A stretch of 64,000 bases of DNA, taken from Virgisporangium ochraceum (lineage in GTDB: Bacteria > Actinomycetota > Actinomycetes > Mycobacteriales > Micromonosporaceae). A program made the translations under genes and the position numbers. The DNA is taken from the NCBI RefSeq assembly GCF_016863655.1, contig NZ_BOPH01000088.1, forward strand, positions 62,001 through 126,000. The letters run 5' to 3'. The notes under the pieces were generated by a model. The model was not told where the DNA came from. It searched no databases and saw only the letters and a program-made list of their open reading frames with translations. Positions 9,086 to 16,682 of this stretch are shown piece after piece (the first letter of the stretch is position 1; the number at the start of each line of letters is the position of its first letter).

Positions 9086-10246
9086 ATGTTGCGTTTCGGG
9101 TTGCTGGACGAGGTGCGCGTCTGGCGCGACGGCGAACCGCTCGACATCGGTCCGCCGAAGCAGCGGGCGGTGCTCGCGGTCCTGCTGCTCGAACCCCGAC
9201 GCCCCGTTTCCGTCGCCCGGATCGTCGATGCGGTATGGGCCGACGCACCACCCGCCAACAGCGTGAACGCGGTGCAGAAGCAGATCGTCGCGCTGCGTCG
9301 GGCCCTCGGCCCGGCGATGGTGACACTGAGCGACGGCGGTTACCGGCTCGACGTGCCCGCCGACAGCCTTGACACCGAGGAGCTGACCGCGCTGATCCGG
9401 GCCGGCGTCGACGCCCGGTCGGGCGGAAGCCCCGAGGAGGCCGAGCGGCTGCTGTCGAAGGCGCTAGCGCACAGCCGCTCCGAACCTCTCGCCGGCCTCG
9501 TCGGCCCGGTCTTCGAGTCGGCCCGCCGCCGCCTCGCCGAACAACGGGCGTACGCCGCCGAGCTCTGGGCGGCCACCGCCCTCGACCTCCGCCACCACGA
9601 GGACCTGACCGCCCGGCTCCCCGAACTGATCGTCCAATACCCGGCCCGAGAGCGCCTGCGTGCGATTTACATGCTGGCGCTGCACCGCAGCGGTCGTCAG
9701 GCCGAGGCGCTTACCGCATACCAGGACGCCCGCCGCCACCTGGTCGACGAATACGGTGTCGAACCCGGCGAGGAACTTCAGCGGGCGCAGTGGGAGATTC
9801 TACGGGCCGAACCGGTCGTGCCGGTTCCGGCGCACAATCCTCCACTCGTCCCGGTTGCGGCGCACAATCCTCCACCGATGTACGACCTGCGCCAGCCGCC
9901 GTATCCGCCGGCGGCGAAACGCTCTCGGAAGCAGATCGTGCTGGGGATCCTGTCGGTCGCCGTCTGCCTCTTCAGCCTCGGCCTGCTGACCTGGGGCGTC
10001 GTTGCTGTCCTGGCCGCGATCCGGGGCAGCCGCGCGCTCGCTGGCATGGCCGCGGTCTACGCCGTGCTGCTCGTTGTCTGGCTGGTCGCGATGCCCGTCG
10101 AGGACGGCGGCGCGTTCTACGAACTGCGGTTGTCGGTCGGTTTCATCGCAATGCTCGCCACCATTCTCGGTGGCGCCGTTCACGTAGGCCTGATCACGCT
10201 GGTCTCGCCGTGGCACGAGGCCGCCGACTTCCGACGCAGGGTGTGA
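9086..10246 (+). CDS. SARP/AfsR-type regulator with C-terminal membrane helices
   Basis: 386 residues from ATG 9086 (MLRFGLLDEVRVWRDG). The N-terminal OmpR-type winged helix spans about 1-90 (LDIGPPKQRAVLAVLLLEP...VNAVQKQIVALRRALG, then GGYRLDVP). A bacterial transcriptional activation domain (BTAD) follows to about 245, with ERLRAIYMLALHRSGRQAEALTAYQDARRHLVDEYGVEPGEEL at its end. Next come a Pro-rich linker with a duplicated PVPAHNPP/PVAAHNPP unit and three or four hydrophobic helices (IVLGILSVAVCLFSLGLL, MAAVYAVLLVVWLVAM, LSVGFIAMLATILGG). Most SARPs are soluble, so membrane tethering is unusual. GTG and ATG codons further upstream (from 8969) lie within the repeat array and are not favoured. 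Confidence 0.85.
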   Translation: MLRFGLLDEVRVWRDGEPLDIGPPKQRAVLAVLLLEPRRPVSVARIVDAVWADAPPANSVNAVQKQIVALRRALGPAMVTLSDGGYRLDVPADSLDTEELTALIRAGVDARSGGSPEEAERLLSKALAHSRSEPLAGLVGPVFESARRRLAEQRAYAAELWAATALDLRHHEDLTARLPELIVQYPARERLRAIYMLALHRSGRQAEALTAYQDARRHLVDEYGVEPGEELQRAQWEILRAEPVVPVPAHNPPLVPVAAHNPPPMYDLRQPPYPPAAKRSRKQIVLGILSVAVCLFSLGLLTWGVVAVLAAIRGSRALAGMAAVYAVLLVVWLVAMPVEDGGAFYELRLSVGFIAMLATILGGAVHVGLITLVSPWHEAADFRRRV

Positions 10247-10328
10247 GGTGGGGCGGCTTCCACGCCGGTTGGTCGGGCCTCCGTAGCTGGGGTGATCATT
10301 TGGGTGTACCGCGGCGAGAGGGCGGGTC

Positions 10329-10757
10329 ATGCACGGTGAAGATGGGTTCGGCTGGGTGCCTGCGGTGTTGCGCGACGCAGGTGAAGCGGACGACGAGGTG
10401 TACGTCGTTGGCGTCCGTGAGAGCACCGATCCACAGGCATGGTCGCTGCTGTTGATGGAGTGCAGCCCGGAGGACGAGGAAGACGAGCAGGAGGTCGGCC
10501 TCGGCATGGACACCTACTGCCTCGTCGTGGACCCTGGCCAGGCCACCTTCTACGGTGGGATCGTCGAATGCGAGATGACTGCGACCGCGCTGAGCTTCGT
10601 TCTCACCGAGGAGGCGGCCAGCACGCTCGGCATGCCACTGCACGTGCACTTCGTCCTCGATCTTCCGACCGGTCAGCGCGAGCTGCTCGGTCGAGGTCTA
10701 CGGCGGGTGCTCACCTCCGGACGTGCGGACGCCGTCCCTCAACTGCGACTCGCATGA
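10329..10757 (+). CDS. Imm10-family immunity-type protein
   Basis: 142 residues. The line LLMECSPEDEEDEQEVGLGMDTYCLVVDPGQATFYGGIVE followed by LSFVLTEEAASTLGM and a C-terminal helix LLGRGLRRVL matches the outline of Imm10, a small cytoplasmic immunity protein of polymorphic toxin systems (the DTYCLV and YGGI segments are the most telling). GAGAGGG lies 7 bp before the ATG. No toxin gene lies next to it, so it may be an orphan immunity gene or be used in a housekeeping role. Family assignment is from pattern memory, not from a search. Confidence 0.6.
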   Translation: MHGEDGFGWVPAVLRDAGEADDEVYVVGVRESTDPQAWSLLLMECSPEDEEDEQEVGLGMDTYCLVVDPGQATFYGGIVECEMTATALSFVLTEEAASTLGMPLHVHFVLDLPTGQRELLGRGLRRVLTSGRADAVPQLRLA

Positions 10758-10856
10758 CCGCCGAGCCCGCGTCTCCACCGCGGCGATCGGAAGCGCCGGT
10801 CCGGGACAAGCGGTATGGGTCCGGCGGTCGCTGGCCGCCGAAGGGCACGTCCCGGA

Positions 10857-11495
10857 TCAGGAAGTGGTGAGGCTGCGTAGGCCGTCGCCGGTCAGCAGGG
10901 GAGTTGCGGCTTCGGTGCGGCCGGTGAGGAGGAGCAGGATCGCCGAGATCGGGCCGGCGATTTCAGGTCCGGTGCCGATTGTCCAGTTCGCGTCTGCCGC
11001 CGTGAGTTTGAACCGGCCCAGACGGCGCTTGGCCCCGAACGAGAACGGCCAGCGGAGATCCCAGATGCGGGTCGCGGCGTCAGCGCCGGCGTCGGGCGGG
11101 CTGGGAAAATCGATTCCCAGTGGGATCGCGATGTCCTGAGCGTGCACCAGGATGTCCCACATCACATTGGCTGGACTGACGAGTCGGGGGACCGAGCGGG
11201 ACTCTGCGGAGGTCCGAAAGTCCTGCACGATCTGGACGGGCGTTCGGGCTGCGCGGCGCTGGCTGGCGGTGGTGTTGAACCGGGCGTAGTTGCCGCGCGC
11301 CTTCGCGAAGTCGACCAGCAGACTGCTCGGTGAGGGCGGTATGGGGATCAGGGTCACGTGAGCGGCGACGTCGCGCACCCGCCAGCCGACACATAACGAG
11401 GGCTGCTCCCAAGCCGCCTCGGACAACCCGGCGAGCAGATCCGCAAGGGCCAGCCGCTGCTCCACCACGACCTGCCAGCGCTCTTCGGCGTCCAT
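10857..11495 (-). CDS. Maleylpyruvate isomerase family (mycothiol-dependent DinB-fold) protein
   Basis: 212 residues. The N-terminus (WQVVVEQRLALADLLAGLSEAAWEQPSLCVGWRVRDVAAHVTLIPIP) is the typical start of the mycothiol-dependent maleylpyruvate isomerase/DinB-like family: a long helix, the CxGWxVRDVAAH metal-binding segment and a second helix. VMWDILVHAQDIAIPLGI gives the second conserved His (LVHAQD). The C-terminal part (WTIGTGPEIAGPISAILLLLTGRTEAATPLLTGDGL) is also typical. These are cytosolic proteins that use mycothiol or a metal; the exact reaction of this copy is unknown. Single gene, no clear operon partner. Confidence 0.85.
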   Translation of the reverse strand: MDAEERWQVVVEQRLALADLLAGLSEAAWEQPSLCVGWRVRDVAAHVTLIPIPPSPSSLLVDFAKARGNYARFNTTASQRRAARTPVQIVQDFRTSAESRSVPRLVSPANVMWDILVHAQDIAIPLGIDFPSPPDAGADAATRIWDLRWPFSFGAKRRLGRFKLTAADANWTIGTGPEIAGPISAILLLLTGRTEAATPLLTGDGLRSLTTS

Positions 11496-12019
11496 GATGC
11501 TCCCCTGGAGTCGACGTCAACCCGGCAATCGTCCTGATTCCTCACTATGGCCCCTTCAGGAAGGGTCCGGTGAGTTCGCGCAACATGGTGAGCGTCTCCG
11601 CAGTTGCGCCATTCGCCCGGGCTCGTGCGTTCCAGCTGCCGGTCCCGTTCGGGGTTGGCCCGCTCGTGCCGGGCCGGCAGCGCACCGGCCGGCGCGAGCT
11701 GAACCCCGGTGAGCGGGTACCGCGCGGTGTCGAACAGCGGCTTTCGGCCCGGCGACAACGGCATCGAGCCGACAGCGCCGAGCACCAGCAGTGCTGTGGG
11801 CGTCATCCTCGTCACCGACCGAGTCATGCCTCGATGCTCGCAACGCGGGCCCGGCGGCCACAAGCGTGCCAGCACTGTTGCGCGACGGGTGCCTGCCCCG
11901 TTACCCGCACACCCCTTTCGCGGCACGGTGTCGTCGGTCAGGTCCCCAATCAATGTGAGGAGTTCAGCATGGAGCTGGCTGGCCTGGCGGGCCCTTGACG
12001 TGGGGCAGAATTTCAGCCC
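11496..12019. other. 520-bp spacer, no convincing gene
   Basis: A minus-strand frame from 11827 (MTRSVTRMTPTALLVLGAVG... KPLFDTARYPLTGVQL) begins like a small secreted or membrane protein, but after about 45 residues it turns into polar filler and runs through the promoter of the 11495 gene. No ribosome site precedes it. It may be a decayed gene; I do not call it. The last 80 bp would hold the promoter of the DUF1877 gene. Confidence 0.4.
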
Positions 12020-12520
12020 ATGAGCATGATCATGGAGTGCGTGAGGTTGCGACCGCACGAGGTCGCTGAGCTTCGCCGGCTGCTGGTCGAGGAGCCGGAC
12101 AGCGCGTACGAGTACGCCGGTGATCTGCGGATGGGTGACGAGGACGAGGCAGTGTCCTCACGAGGGATGGATACCGATCAGGCGTGGGCCGGTCTGCAGT
12201 GGCTGCTGGCCAGGCTGAACCCGCCGGTCGACGTCTTCAGCGGTGGCCAGCCCATGACCGACGACGAGTGGGGCTATGACTCGCCCCGCCTGCTTGCCGT
12301 CGCCGACGTGGCCGAAGCGGCTCGATTCCTTGCGGCCACGCCGTTCGCCGCTCTTGCGGAGCACTATGCCGCGGCGGAGCTGATCGCGGCCGATGTCTAT
12401 CCGGGCATCTGGAGTCAGGACTGGCCGCTGTCGTACCTGGAGGAGGCCTACGGGCGACTCGTGGCCCTGTTCCGCGCCGCGGCGGCCGACCACGAGCCGA
12501 TCGCGGTGTGGATGGCGTGA
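12020..12520 (+). CDS. DUF1877 family protein (copy 1)
   Basis: 166 residues. The start MSMIMECVRLRPHEVAELRRLLVEEP and the middle GMDTDQAWAGLQWLLARLN plus the Gly-rich turn before WGYDSPRLLAVADVAEAARFLAATPFAAL are the typical DUF1877 pattern (the KxWHALHFLLTG-type motif here reads QAWAGLQWLLAR). The end SYLEEAYGRLVALFRAAAADHEPIAVWM also fits. Members of this family are small cytoplasmic alpha/beta proteins often found near toxin or immunity genes; function unknown. A second, divergent member lies at 47490-47969. Confidence 0.8.
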   Translation: MSMIMECVRLRPHEVAELRRLLVEEPDSAYEYAGDLRMGDEDEAVSSRGMDTDQAWAGLQWLLARLNPPVDVFSGGQPMTDDEWGYDSPRLLAVADVAEAARFLAATPFAALAEHYAAAELIAADVYPGIWSQDWPLSYLEEAYGRLVALFRAAAADHEPIAVWMA

Positions 12521-12828
12521 CCGTCCTAGCAATTGCCGCACGCGTGAAGGTCTGGCCGTCGCGAGATGGATCCGCACGCTGTTGAGCGCTCTGTCCCGCC
12601 GAGTCCGATCCACCCGCCAACCGGCCCACGACGGATACCCGCAGTGTCCTCATCTGCCGCGATCGCATGCTGACCGGGATCATCGTGCGTCGAGCCTGCC
12701 CGGGCGTACGGAGCTGGAGAGGACGAAGTTCAGCCGATGATGGCGGCGAGAGTTGGGTTCGCGGCTCGCGTCGTGGTCGACGGCTGCGGCGAGCAGTCTG
12801 GCGGCTGCTGAAAGCTGGGACTGCAGTT
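12521..12828. other. 300-bp spacer, nothing recognised
   Basis: Both strands are open in several frames but all translations are Arg/Pro/Ser-rich with no hydrophobic core. I see no start with a ribosome site, no hairpin of note and no repeat. Confidence 0.5.
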
Positions 12829-13188
12829 TCACCTGCCAGTTCGTCGAGAGCCGGGTCGCCGACCCCCACGCGCGGGCCCAGAACGGCGGGGTCGGGTCGG
12901 CTGATCAGCCGGTCCGTCGACGGCACCGGGGCTGGAGAACGACACCGAAGGCGCTGCAGGACGGGAAGACTTCGGCGGCGGCCATTGCGACGCCGCCATC
13001 TGGGCCCCGGAGACCGGCGGGGTGGGCGAGATCTGGTCGAGCAAACGCTGCGCCAGGGTGGCGTCGATCTCGAGGTCTGCGCTGATGCGAACGTCGGCCG
13101 CGGTCGCCAGGTCCACGACGTCGTCGCTGGTGAACGCATCACCTCCGAGAGTACTCAGCCGTCGCGCGAACTCCTGGACATTGATCAT
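12829..13188 (-). CDS. Hypothetical protein, only the N-terminal half looks natural
   Basis: 119 residues. The first 55 (MINVQEFARRLSTLGGDAFT... DVRISADLEIDATLAQRLLDQI) read like a folded helical domain with a beta strand, and the codon use is ordinary. After residue 60 the sequence becomes Pro/Ser/Arg-rich without pattern, so the gene may be frameshifted or end in a disordered tail. No ribosome site is obvious before ATG 13188. I do not recognise a family. Confidence 0.4.
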   Translation of the reverse strand: MINVQEFARRLSTLGGDAFTSDDVVDLATAADVRISADLEIDATLAQRLLDQISPTPPVSGAQMAASQWPPPKSSRPAAPSVSFSSPGAVDGPADQPTRPRRSGPARGGRRPGSRRTGR

Positions 13189-13631
13189 TTGCAGCCTATC
13201 GTCGGATTGTTAGTCATCCACCGTAACCCCGCTTGGGTCAGTGGATCCTGCGCCCACCGTGCGGCCATTGCGGCCGACTGTCGGTGGCGGCAACTGCGAC
13301 CGCTGCGCGGCAGTCCGCAACTCGTCGGTGAGCGAATCGCGCTCAGGGCTTGCATCGCCGTCACGGTGTGTTACCCATGGTGCCCCGCGACGCGCGGAAA
13401 TGCCGAAATGAGTGAGTCGATCAAGCCGGCAGCGGGCGCGCGGTTGGTGACCTAGGGCCGCTAGACCAGCTCTGTACGAGCAACTTGATATTCGACGGTC
13501 CTCGATCTGACACGTCAGACCAACTTCGGGGGGATTGTCTCGATGTCTGGTATTGCCGACGCTGGAGACGCACTCGCACCGATCTGCGCGTAGCCGATCG
13601 TCACCCATATCTCTGACCAATCGAGGCGGAC
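13189..13631. other. 440-bp spacer, no confident gene
   Basis: A minus-strand frame at 13210-13620 is open but Cys/Arg-rich in its first half and lacks a ribosome site; its last 60 residues (SPERDSLTDELRTAAQRSQL... TVDD) look slightly more protein-like. I consider it unproven. The stretch also contains AT-richer sequence near 13480-13545 than its surroundings, where the promoter for the plus-strand gene at 13632 may lie. Confidence 0.35.
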
Positions 13632-13940
13632 GTGAGTCAGCGAACCTGGCGCTTCTGGCAATGGCCGACGTGGGAACTGGTTAGCATCTTCCTTGCCTTG
13701 ATCGCATTAGTCGCGTCTTTCGTTTTCTGGCTCAGAGATGGTGAAAGCACCCAGGCATTTCCAGAGCAGGTGGTGTCCGAAGATCCTCCAGCGACCTTTG
13801 TGGGTCTGCCATGCCGCTGGGGAAGTGGTCGGAAGTCGCCTATTGCAGAACGTCCGTTTGTGCGATTGTCAACACAAAGACCACAAATGCGGCGATGCCG
13901 AAGACGGCCAGTCCGCTCATCCAGACCTCGAACCCTTTGA
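13632..13940 (+). CDS. Small single-span membrane protein, 3' end doubtful
   Basis: The GTG at 13632 follows CGAGGCGGAC. The first 55 residues (MSQRTWRFWQWPTWELVSIF... FVFWLRDGESTQAFPEQVVSEDPPATFVGLP) contain one clear transmembrane helix (LVSIFLALIALVASFVFWL) and a polar tail, with unusually AT-rich codons for this genome. From about residue 60 the frame runs antisense into the convergent gene 13840-14328 and becomes Arg-rich, so the original stop has probably been lost. Likely a truncated gene of foreign origin. Confidence 0.4.
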   Translation: MSQRTWRFWQWPTWELVSIFLALIALVASFVFWLRDGESTQAFPEQVVSEDPPATFVGLPCRWGSGRKSPIAERPFVRLSTQRPQMRRCRRRPVRSSRPRTL

Positions 13941-14328
13941 AACGCGTCAAGTAACCGCTGCCCGGTTCACGGTTGCGAACGTCCGCCCAAGTGCGACCGT
14001 GCCAAGACCGTCCGAACTTGGACTTCTCGTACTCTTCAAGCCAATGGGCGTCTGTATGCTCCGCTTGGCGGTGGCGCGACATTAGGTGCATCGAAAGTAC
14101 GGTCATGACGATCGACAGGATGCATGCAATGACTCGCGCGGTCCGGCTGCTCTCATGCCCCAGCGCAATGGTAAAGAGAAAGGCTTGGGCAGTCAGGCTG
14201 AGCGTCGGTACCTGCCACAGCATGTTGTCCCACTGCTGCCGCCGAGCCGCGACCGCGGCGTACATCGCGACGTCATCGGATGGAGCTGCCCGCGGGGTGG
14301 GGGTCGAGGAGCTTTCTTCGGCGGTCAT
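13840..14328 (-). CDS. Four-helix membrane protein of unknown function
   Basis: 162 residues with four hydrophobic helices in two pairs: LSLTAQAFLFTIAL and VIACILSIVMTVLSMHLM, then after a polar stretch (RHRQAEHTDAHWLEEYEKSKFGRSWHGRTWADV) a last pair VWMSGLAVFGIAAFVVFVLTI. The N-terminal tail is Ser/Thr/Pro-rich and cytoplasmic. The helical hairpin arrangement with a charged middle resembles small membrane effectors of conflict systems, but I cannot assign a family. Codon use is less GC-biased than in the neighbours, in line with the IS remnant next to it and recent transfer. Confidence 0.7.
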   Translation of the reverse strand: MTAEESSSTPTPRAAPSDDVAMYAAVAARRQQWDNMLWQVPTLSLTAQAFLFTIALGHESSRTARVIACILSIVMTVLSMHLMSRHRQAEHTDAHWLEEYEKSKFGRSWHGRTWADVRNREPGSGYLTRFKGFEVWMSGLAVFGIAAFVVFVLTIAQTDVLQ

Positions 14329-14700
14329 ACTCTCATCCTGGTAGCCTGGCGCAACTGTGGACTTTGCAGGCAGTCAAGACATCAGGTTAGCGAGTGCCCG
14401 TTGGCAACAGCATTGCGGCCAACAAGACCCAAGGAGGAATTTCCTGCCGAGCGATTTCTGATGCGGTCGAACGACGGTAACCCGACCGTTTGCAACCCGG
14501 GAGCATCCCGCCAATGCCAACTTGCGAGATCGGCTCAGATCGCTGATCGCATCGACCGGGAACAACGCGCTTGATCACCTGAGCACATCTGCCGCTGATC
14601 GGGCGGCTGCCGAGTTCGCGCCAGGTGGATCGAGCTGGGGTCAGATGGGTAGCAGGCGCATCGCTGACGCCCACCACGCCCAGTCTTCGCCGCTGGCGAG
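14329..14700. other. 370-bp spacer before the IS701-type element
   Basis: No gene with a credible start was found. Minus-strand frames at 14374-14565 and 14387-14677 are open but have no family-like pattern. The last four bases (CGAG, 14697-14700) are one copy of the target duplication of the IS element. Confidence 0.5.
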
Positions 14701-14701
14701 G

Positions 14702-14733
14702 TGCCCTATTACTGCTTCGGCGGTTCGTAACTT
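14702..14733 (+). repeat. Left terminal inverted repeat of the IS701-type element
   Basis: Begins TGCCCTATTACTGCTTCGGC and continues GGTTCGTAACTT. Matches the complement of 15847-15877 at about 25 of 31 positions. It includes the transposase stop codon (14709-14711), so the gene ends inside the repeat. Confidence 0.75.
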
Positions 14734-15809
14734 CCGTGGCGTTCGAGTCGTTTGCGGTGGTGGGAGTCGCGGGCTCGGCGGCAGCAGAGTCGGCGGAAGT
14801 CCGACCAGGCCAGGATGTGGGCGGCTGTTCGTCGGACGGTCAGGATGAGGGTGGCGAACAGTCGTCTGATCTCGTTGGCGCTCAACGGGATCAGGCCGTC
14901 TGCATCACCCTTTCGGTGGTGCCCCTTTGTCACCTGTGTCGCGGCTTCCGCATTTTCGGTGGCGCGGATGATGGTCAGAAACGCGGCGGCGGCCATGGCC
15001 AGGGTGATGTGGGCGTACCAGGCGTCGTAGCGGCGGGCCTGATACTGGTCGAGGCCGACCTCGTTCTTCGCGGTCTGGAACGACTCCTCGACCGCCCACC
15101 GCGCCCCGGCGGTGCGCACGAGGGTGCGTAGCCGGGTGCCACGCGGGCCGAAGCACACGTAGTAGGCCAGTTCGCCGGTGGTGATGTTGCGCCGGGCCAG
15201 CACCCAGCCCCGCTGCCGGTGCGGGAATCGTGCCCGGATCGGGGTGGACACCCAGTCGTAGACGCGTGGGCCGTGCGCGCCGTCGCCGCAGGACATCCGC
15301 CGCCACGCCCCCGGCCGGATCGTGGCGATGAGCTGGTCGACACGCGTCGACGTGCGCAGCCGGAGGCCACCTCATGATCTTTGCGGGTGGCCATCACGTA
15401 GGCGATGTCCTGCTCCTCGCACCGCTCGACATCGCCGGTCCATGACTGCGGCATGTACAACTCACGGTCGATCAACGCCCGCCCGCCGACCGGTTGCCTT
15501 TCTTGGCGAACCCGGTCTCGTCACCGACCAGCATCCCGGCAGGTCCCCAATCGCTTCCACCACCGCATCGCGGACGTCATCGCGGACAGCGTCCCGGTCG
15601 AAACACGGACTTCACAACAGCGCCTGCATCGAGTCCGGTGTCTTGTCGCCGGTCTGCTCAGCCTGCGTCCACCCGTTACGCCGCTCCAACGGCGCCATCA
15701 ACCCCCGCAGATACTTCCGCGCCTGCCACCGGGTCTCCACCCGCCGGAACCGATGCGAAAACCCGAGAAAACTCCCCGAACTGCTCATCCCACGACCGGA
15801 CCTGCCCAA
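14709..15809 (-). pseudogene. IS701-family transposase, several frameshifts and an internal deletion
   Basis: Pieces of one transposase lie in three frames. N-terminus 15809-15612: FSHRFRRVETRWQARKYLRGLMAPLERRNGWTQAEQ then GDKTPDSMQALL. Next, out of frame, DRDAVRDDVRDAVVEAIGDLPG, then MLVGDETGFAKKGNRSAGG with the first catalytic Asp of the DDE triad, then a deletion and ALIDRELYMPQSWTGDVERCEEQDIAYVMATRKDHE. The C-terminal part 15296-14709 is intact (VYDWVSTPIRARFPHRQRGWVLARR, GARWAVEESFQTAKNEVGLDQYQARRYDAWYAHITLAMAA). With at least four frame breaks it cannot make an active enzyme. Typical full-length proteins of this family have about 400 residues. Confidence 0.9.
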
Positions 15810-15846
15810 CCGTCACCACGCCCGACCAACGACCCAACCACCACCG

Positions 15847-15877
15847 AAGTAGCAAACCGCCGTAGCAGTACTAGGCA
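15847..15877 (-). repeat. Right terminal inverted repeat of the IS701-type element
   Basis: Complement of the left end with a few mismatches (AAGTAGCAAACCGCCGTAGC then AGTACTAGGCA on the plus strand). Followed at 15879 by the second CGAG of the target duplication. Confidence 0.75.
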
Positions 15878-15910
15878 TCGAGTGCTCAACGAACCCCATT
15901 ATTTGCGATT

Positions 15911-15926
15911 CATGACCACGGTCATG
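15911..15926. promoter_or_regulatory. Perfect palindrome CATGACC-AC-GGTCATG, operator candidate
   Basis: Arms 15911-15917 and 15920-15926 are exact complements with a 2-bp centre. It lies about 57 bp upstream of the -35 box of the flavoprotein/radical SAM operon, a place where an activator or repressor dimer could bind. No regulator gene is inside the operon, so the binding protein would be encoded elsewhere. Confidence 0.45.
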
Positions 15927-15940
15927 TTGGACGACTAGCA

Positions 15941-15960
15941 TGCCCTATTAACGCCTTCGG
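15941..15960 (+). repeat. Solitary third copy of the IS701-type end
   Basis: TGCCCTATTAACGCCTTCGG repeats the first 19-20 bases of the left IS end (14702-14720) in the same orientation, with the first 10 bases identical. It lies 64 bp beyond the right end of the element and directly before the operon promoter. It is probably the relic of an earlier insertion or of a one-ended event. Confidence 0.6.
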
Positions 15961-15982
15961 GTAGTGTCACACTTACGGAGCG

Positions 15983-16011
15983 TTGACGGCTTTCGGCTCT
16001 GAACCTAATCT
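15983..16011 (+). promoter_or_regulatory. Sigma-70 type promoter of the 16-20 kb operon
   Basis: TTGACG at 15983-15988 and TAATCT at 16006-16011 are separated by 17 bp, close to the housekeeping consensus. Transcription would begin near 16018, giving a leader of about 74 bases before ATG 16092, which is preceded by GAAAGGA. No other good promoter is visible within the five genes. Confidence 0.65.
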
Positions 16012-16091
16012 GCCTCTGTCGACGAAGCAACGATGCGAATCCCATTCCCATTACTCGCAACGACAAATTCCGACTCCGGCGAAAGGACTCG

Positions 16092-16661
16092 ATGAATGAG
16101 TTCGCACCAGATCTGACCCCCGAGTTCGCCGAGCGGGCGAGGCGTGAGGGGCTGACCATCGTTGTCGGTGCCGGATCAACGGCGGCCGGGAACCTCGGCG
16201 GACTGGTATACGAACTGGATCCGGCGCATCGCGATCCGACCGTCGTGATTCTGACAACGGCGGCGCAGCGCTTTGTGACACCCGCACACGTGCGACATCT
16301 CGGCCGCTGCCCAGTATTGACCGACCAAACTACGACGGCATTCTCGCTTGAACCGTTGCACGTATGGCTCACCGATGTAGCTCGACGGATCTTGGTCTAT
16401 CCCGCATCGGCCGGCTTCCTGGCACGAATTGCCGCGGGTAGCGCCACCGATCTCGCCTCCACCACGCTACTATGCGCGACCGGTATCCCAACCATCATTG
16501 TTCCGTCGATGCACCGTCGCATGTGGACGAACCGGTTGGTGCAACGGAACGTCGAGTGTCTGCGTGAGGCTGGGATGTTCATCCTGGCAGGACCGGACGG
16601 GATGGCCCCGAGTGTCGGCGACGTGGTACTGGCAATCGTCGCAAAGTCTCCGCAGCCATGA
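16092..16661 (+). CDS. HFCD-family flavoprotein (EpiD/LanD/Dfp-like decarboxylase)
   Basis: 189 residues, the length of a stand-alone HFCD flavoprotein. Seen: GAGSTAAG near residue 26 (phosphate loop), TVVILTTAAQRFV, and the FMN-binding segment PASAGFLARIAAGSATDLASTTLL from about residue 104, then IIVPSMHRRMW at 135-145 with RNVECLREAG after it. Known members (EpiD, MrsD, Dfp) use FMN to oxidatively decarboxylate a C-terminal or pantothenoyl cysteine. The signature PxMNxxMW here reads PSMHRRMW, with His in place of the conserved Asn, so activity or substrate may differ. It is the first gene of a five-gene operon, 21 bp before a protein ending in Cys-Cys, a natural substrate for such an enzyme. 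Confidence 0.85.
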   Translation: MNEFAPDLTPEFAERARREGLTIVVGAGSTAAGNLGGLVYELDPAHRDPTVVILTTAAQRFVTPAHVRHLGRCPVLTDQTTTAFSLEPLHVWLTDVARRILVYPASAGFLARIAAGSATDLASTTLLCATGIPTIIVPSMHRRMWTNRLVQRNVECLREAGMFILAGPDGMAPSVGDVVLAIVAKSPQP

Positions 16662-16682
16662 CCCTGAGAGAGGACAAGTTAA

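Larger units (their letters stand above)
14701..15878 (-). mobile_element. Decayed IS701-family insertion sequence with 4-bp target duplication CGAG
   Basis: The element is about 1178 bp, shorter than usual because of internal deletions. Its ends are imperfect inverted repeats: 14702-14733 (TGCCCTATTACTGCTTCGGC...) and the complement of 15847-15877 (read outwards TGCCTAGTACTGCTACGGCG...). The element is flanked by CGAG at 14697-14700 and CGAG at 15879-15882, a 4-bp duplication as known for IS701 elements. It contains one broken transposase gene on the minus strand. It lies directly upstream of the 16-20 kb operon. Confidence 0.8.

Noticed and set aside
11640..11827. Minus-strand frame MTRSVTRMTPTALLVLGAVG... 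DTARYPLTG
   Set aside because: Starts like a membrane or secreted protein but loses character after about 45 residues and has no ribosome site.
13210..13620. 136-residue minus-strand frame
   Set aside because: First half is Cys/Arg-rich and unlike protein, no ribosome site, no family; coding status not shown.
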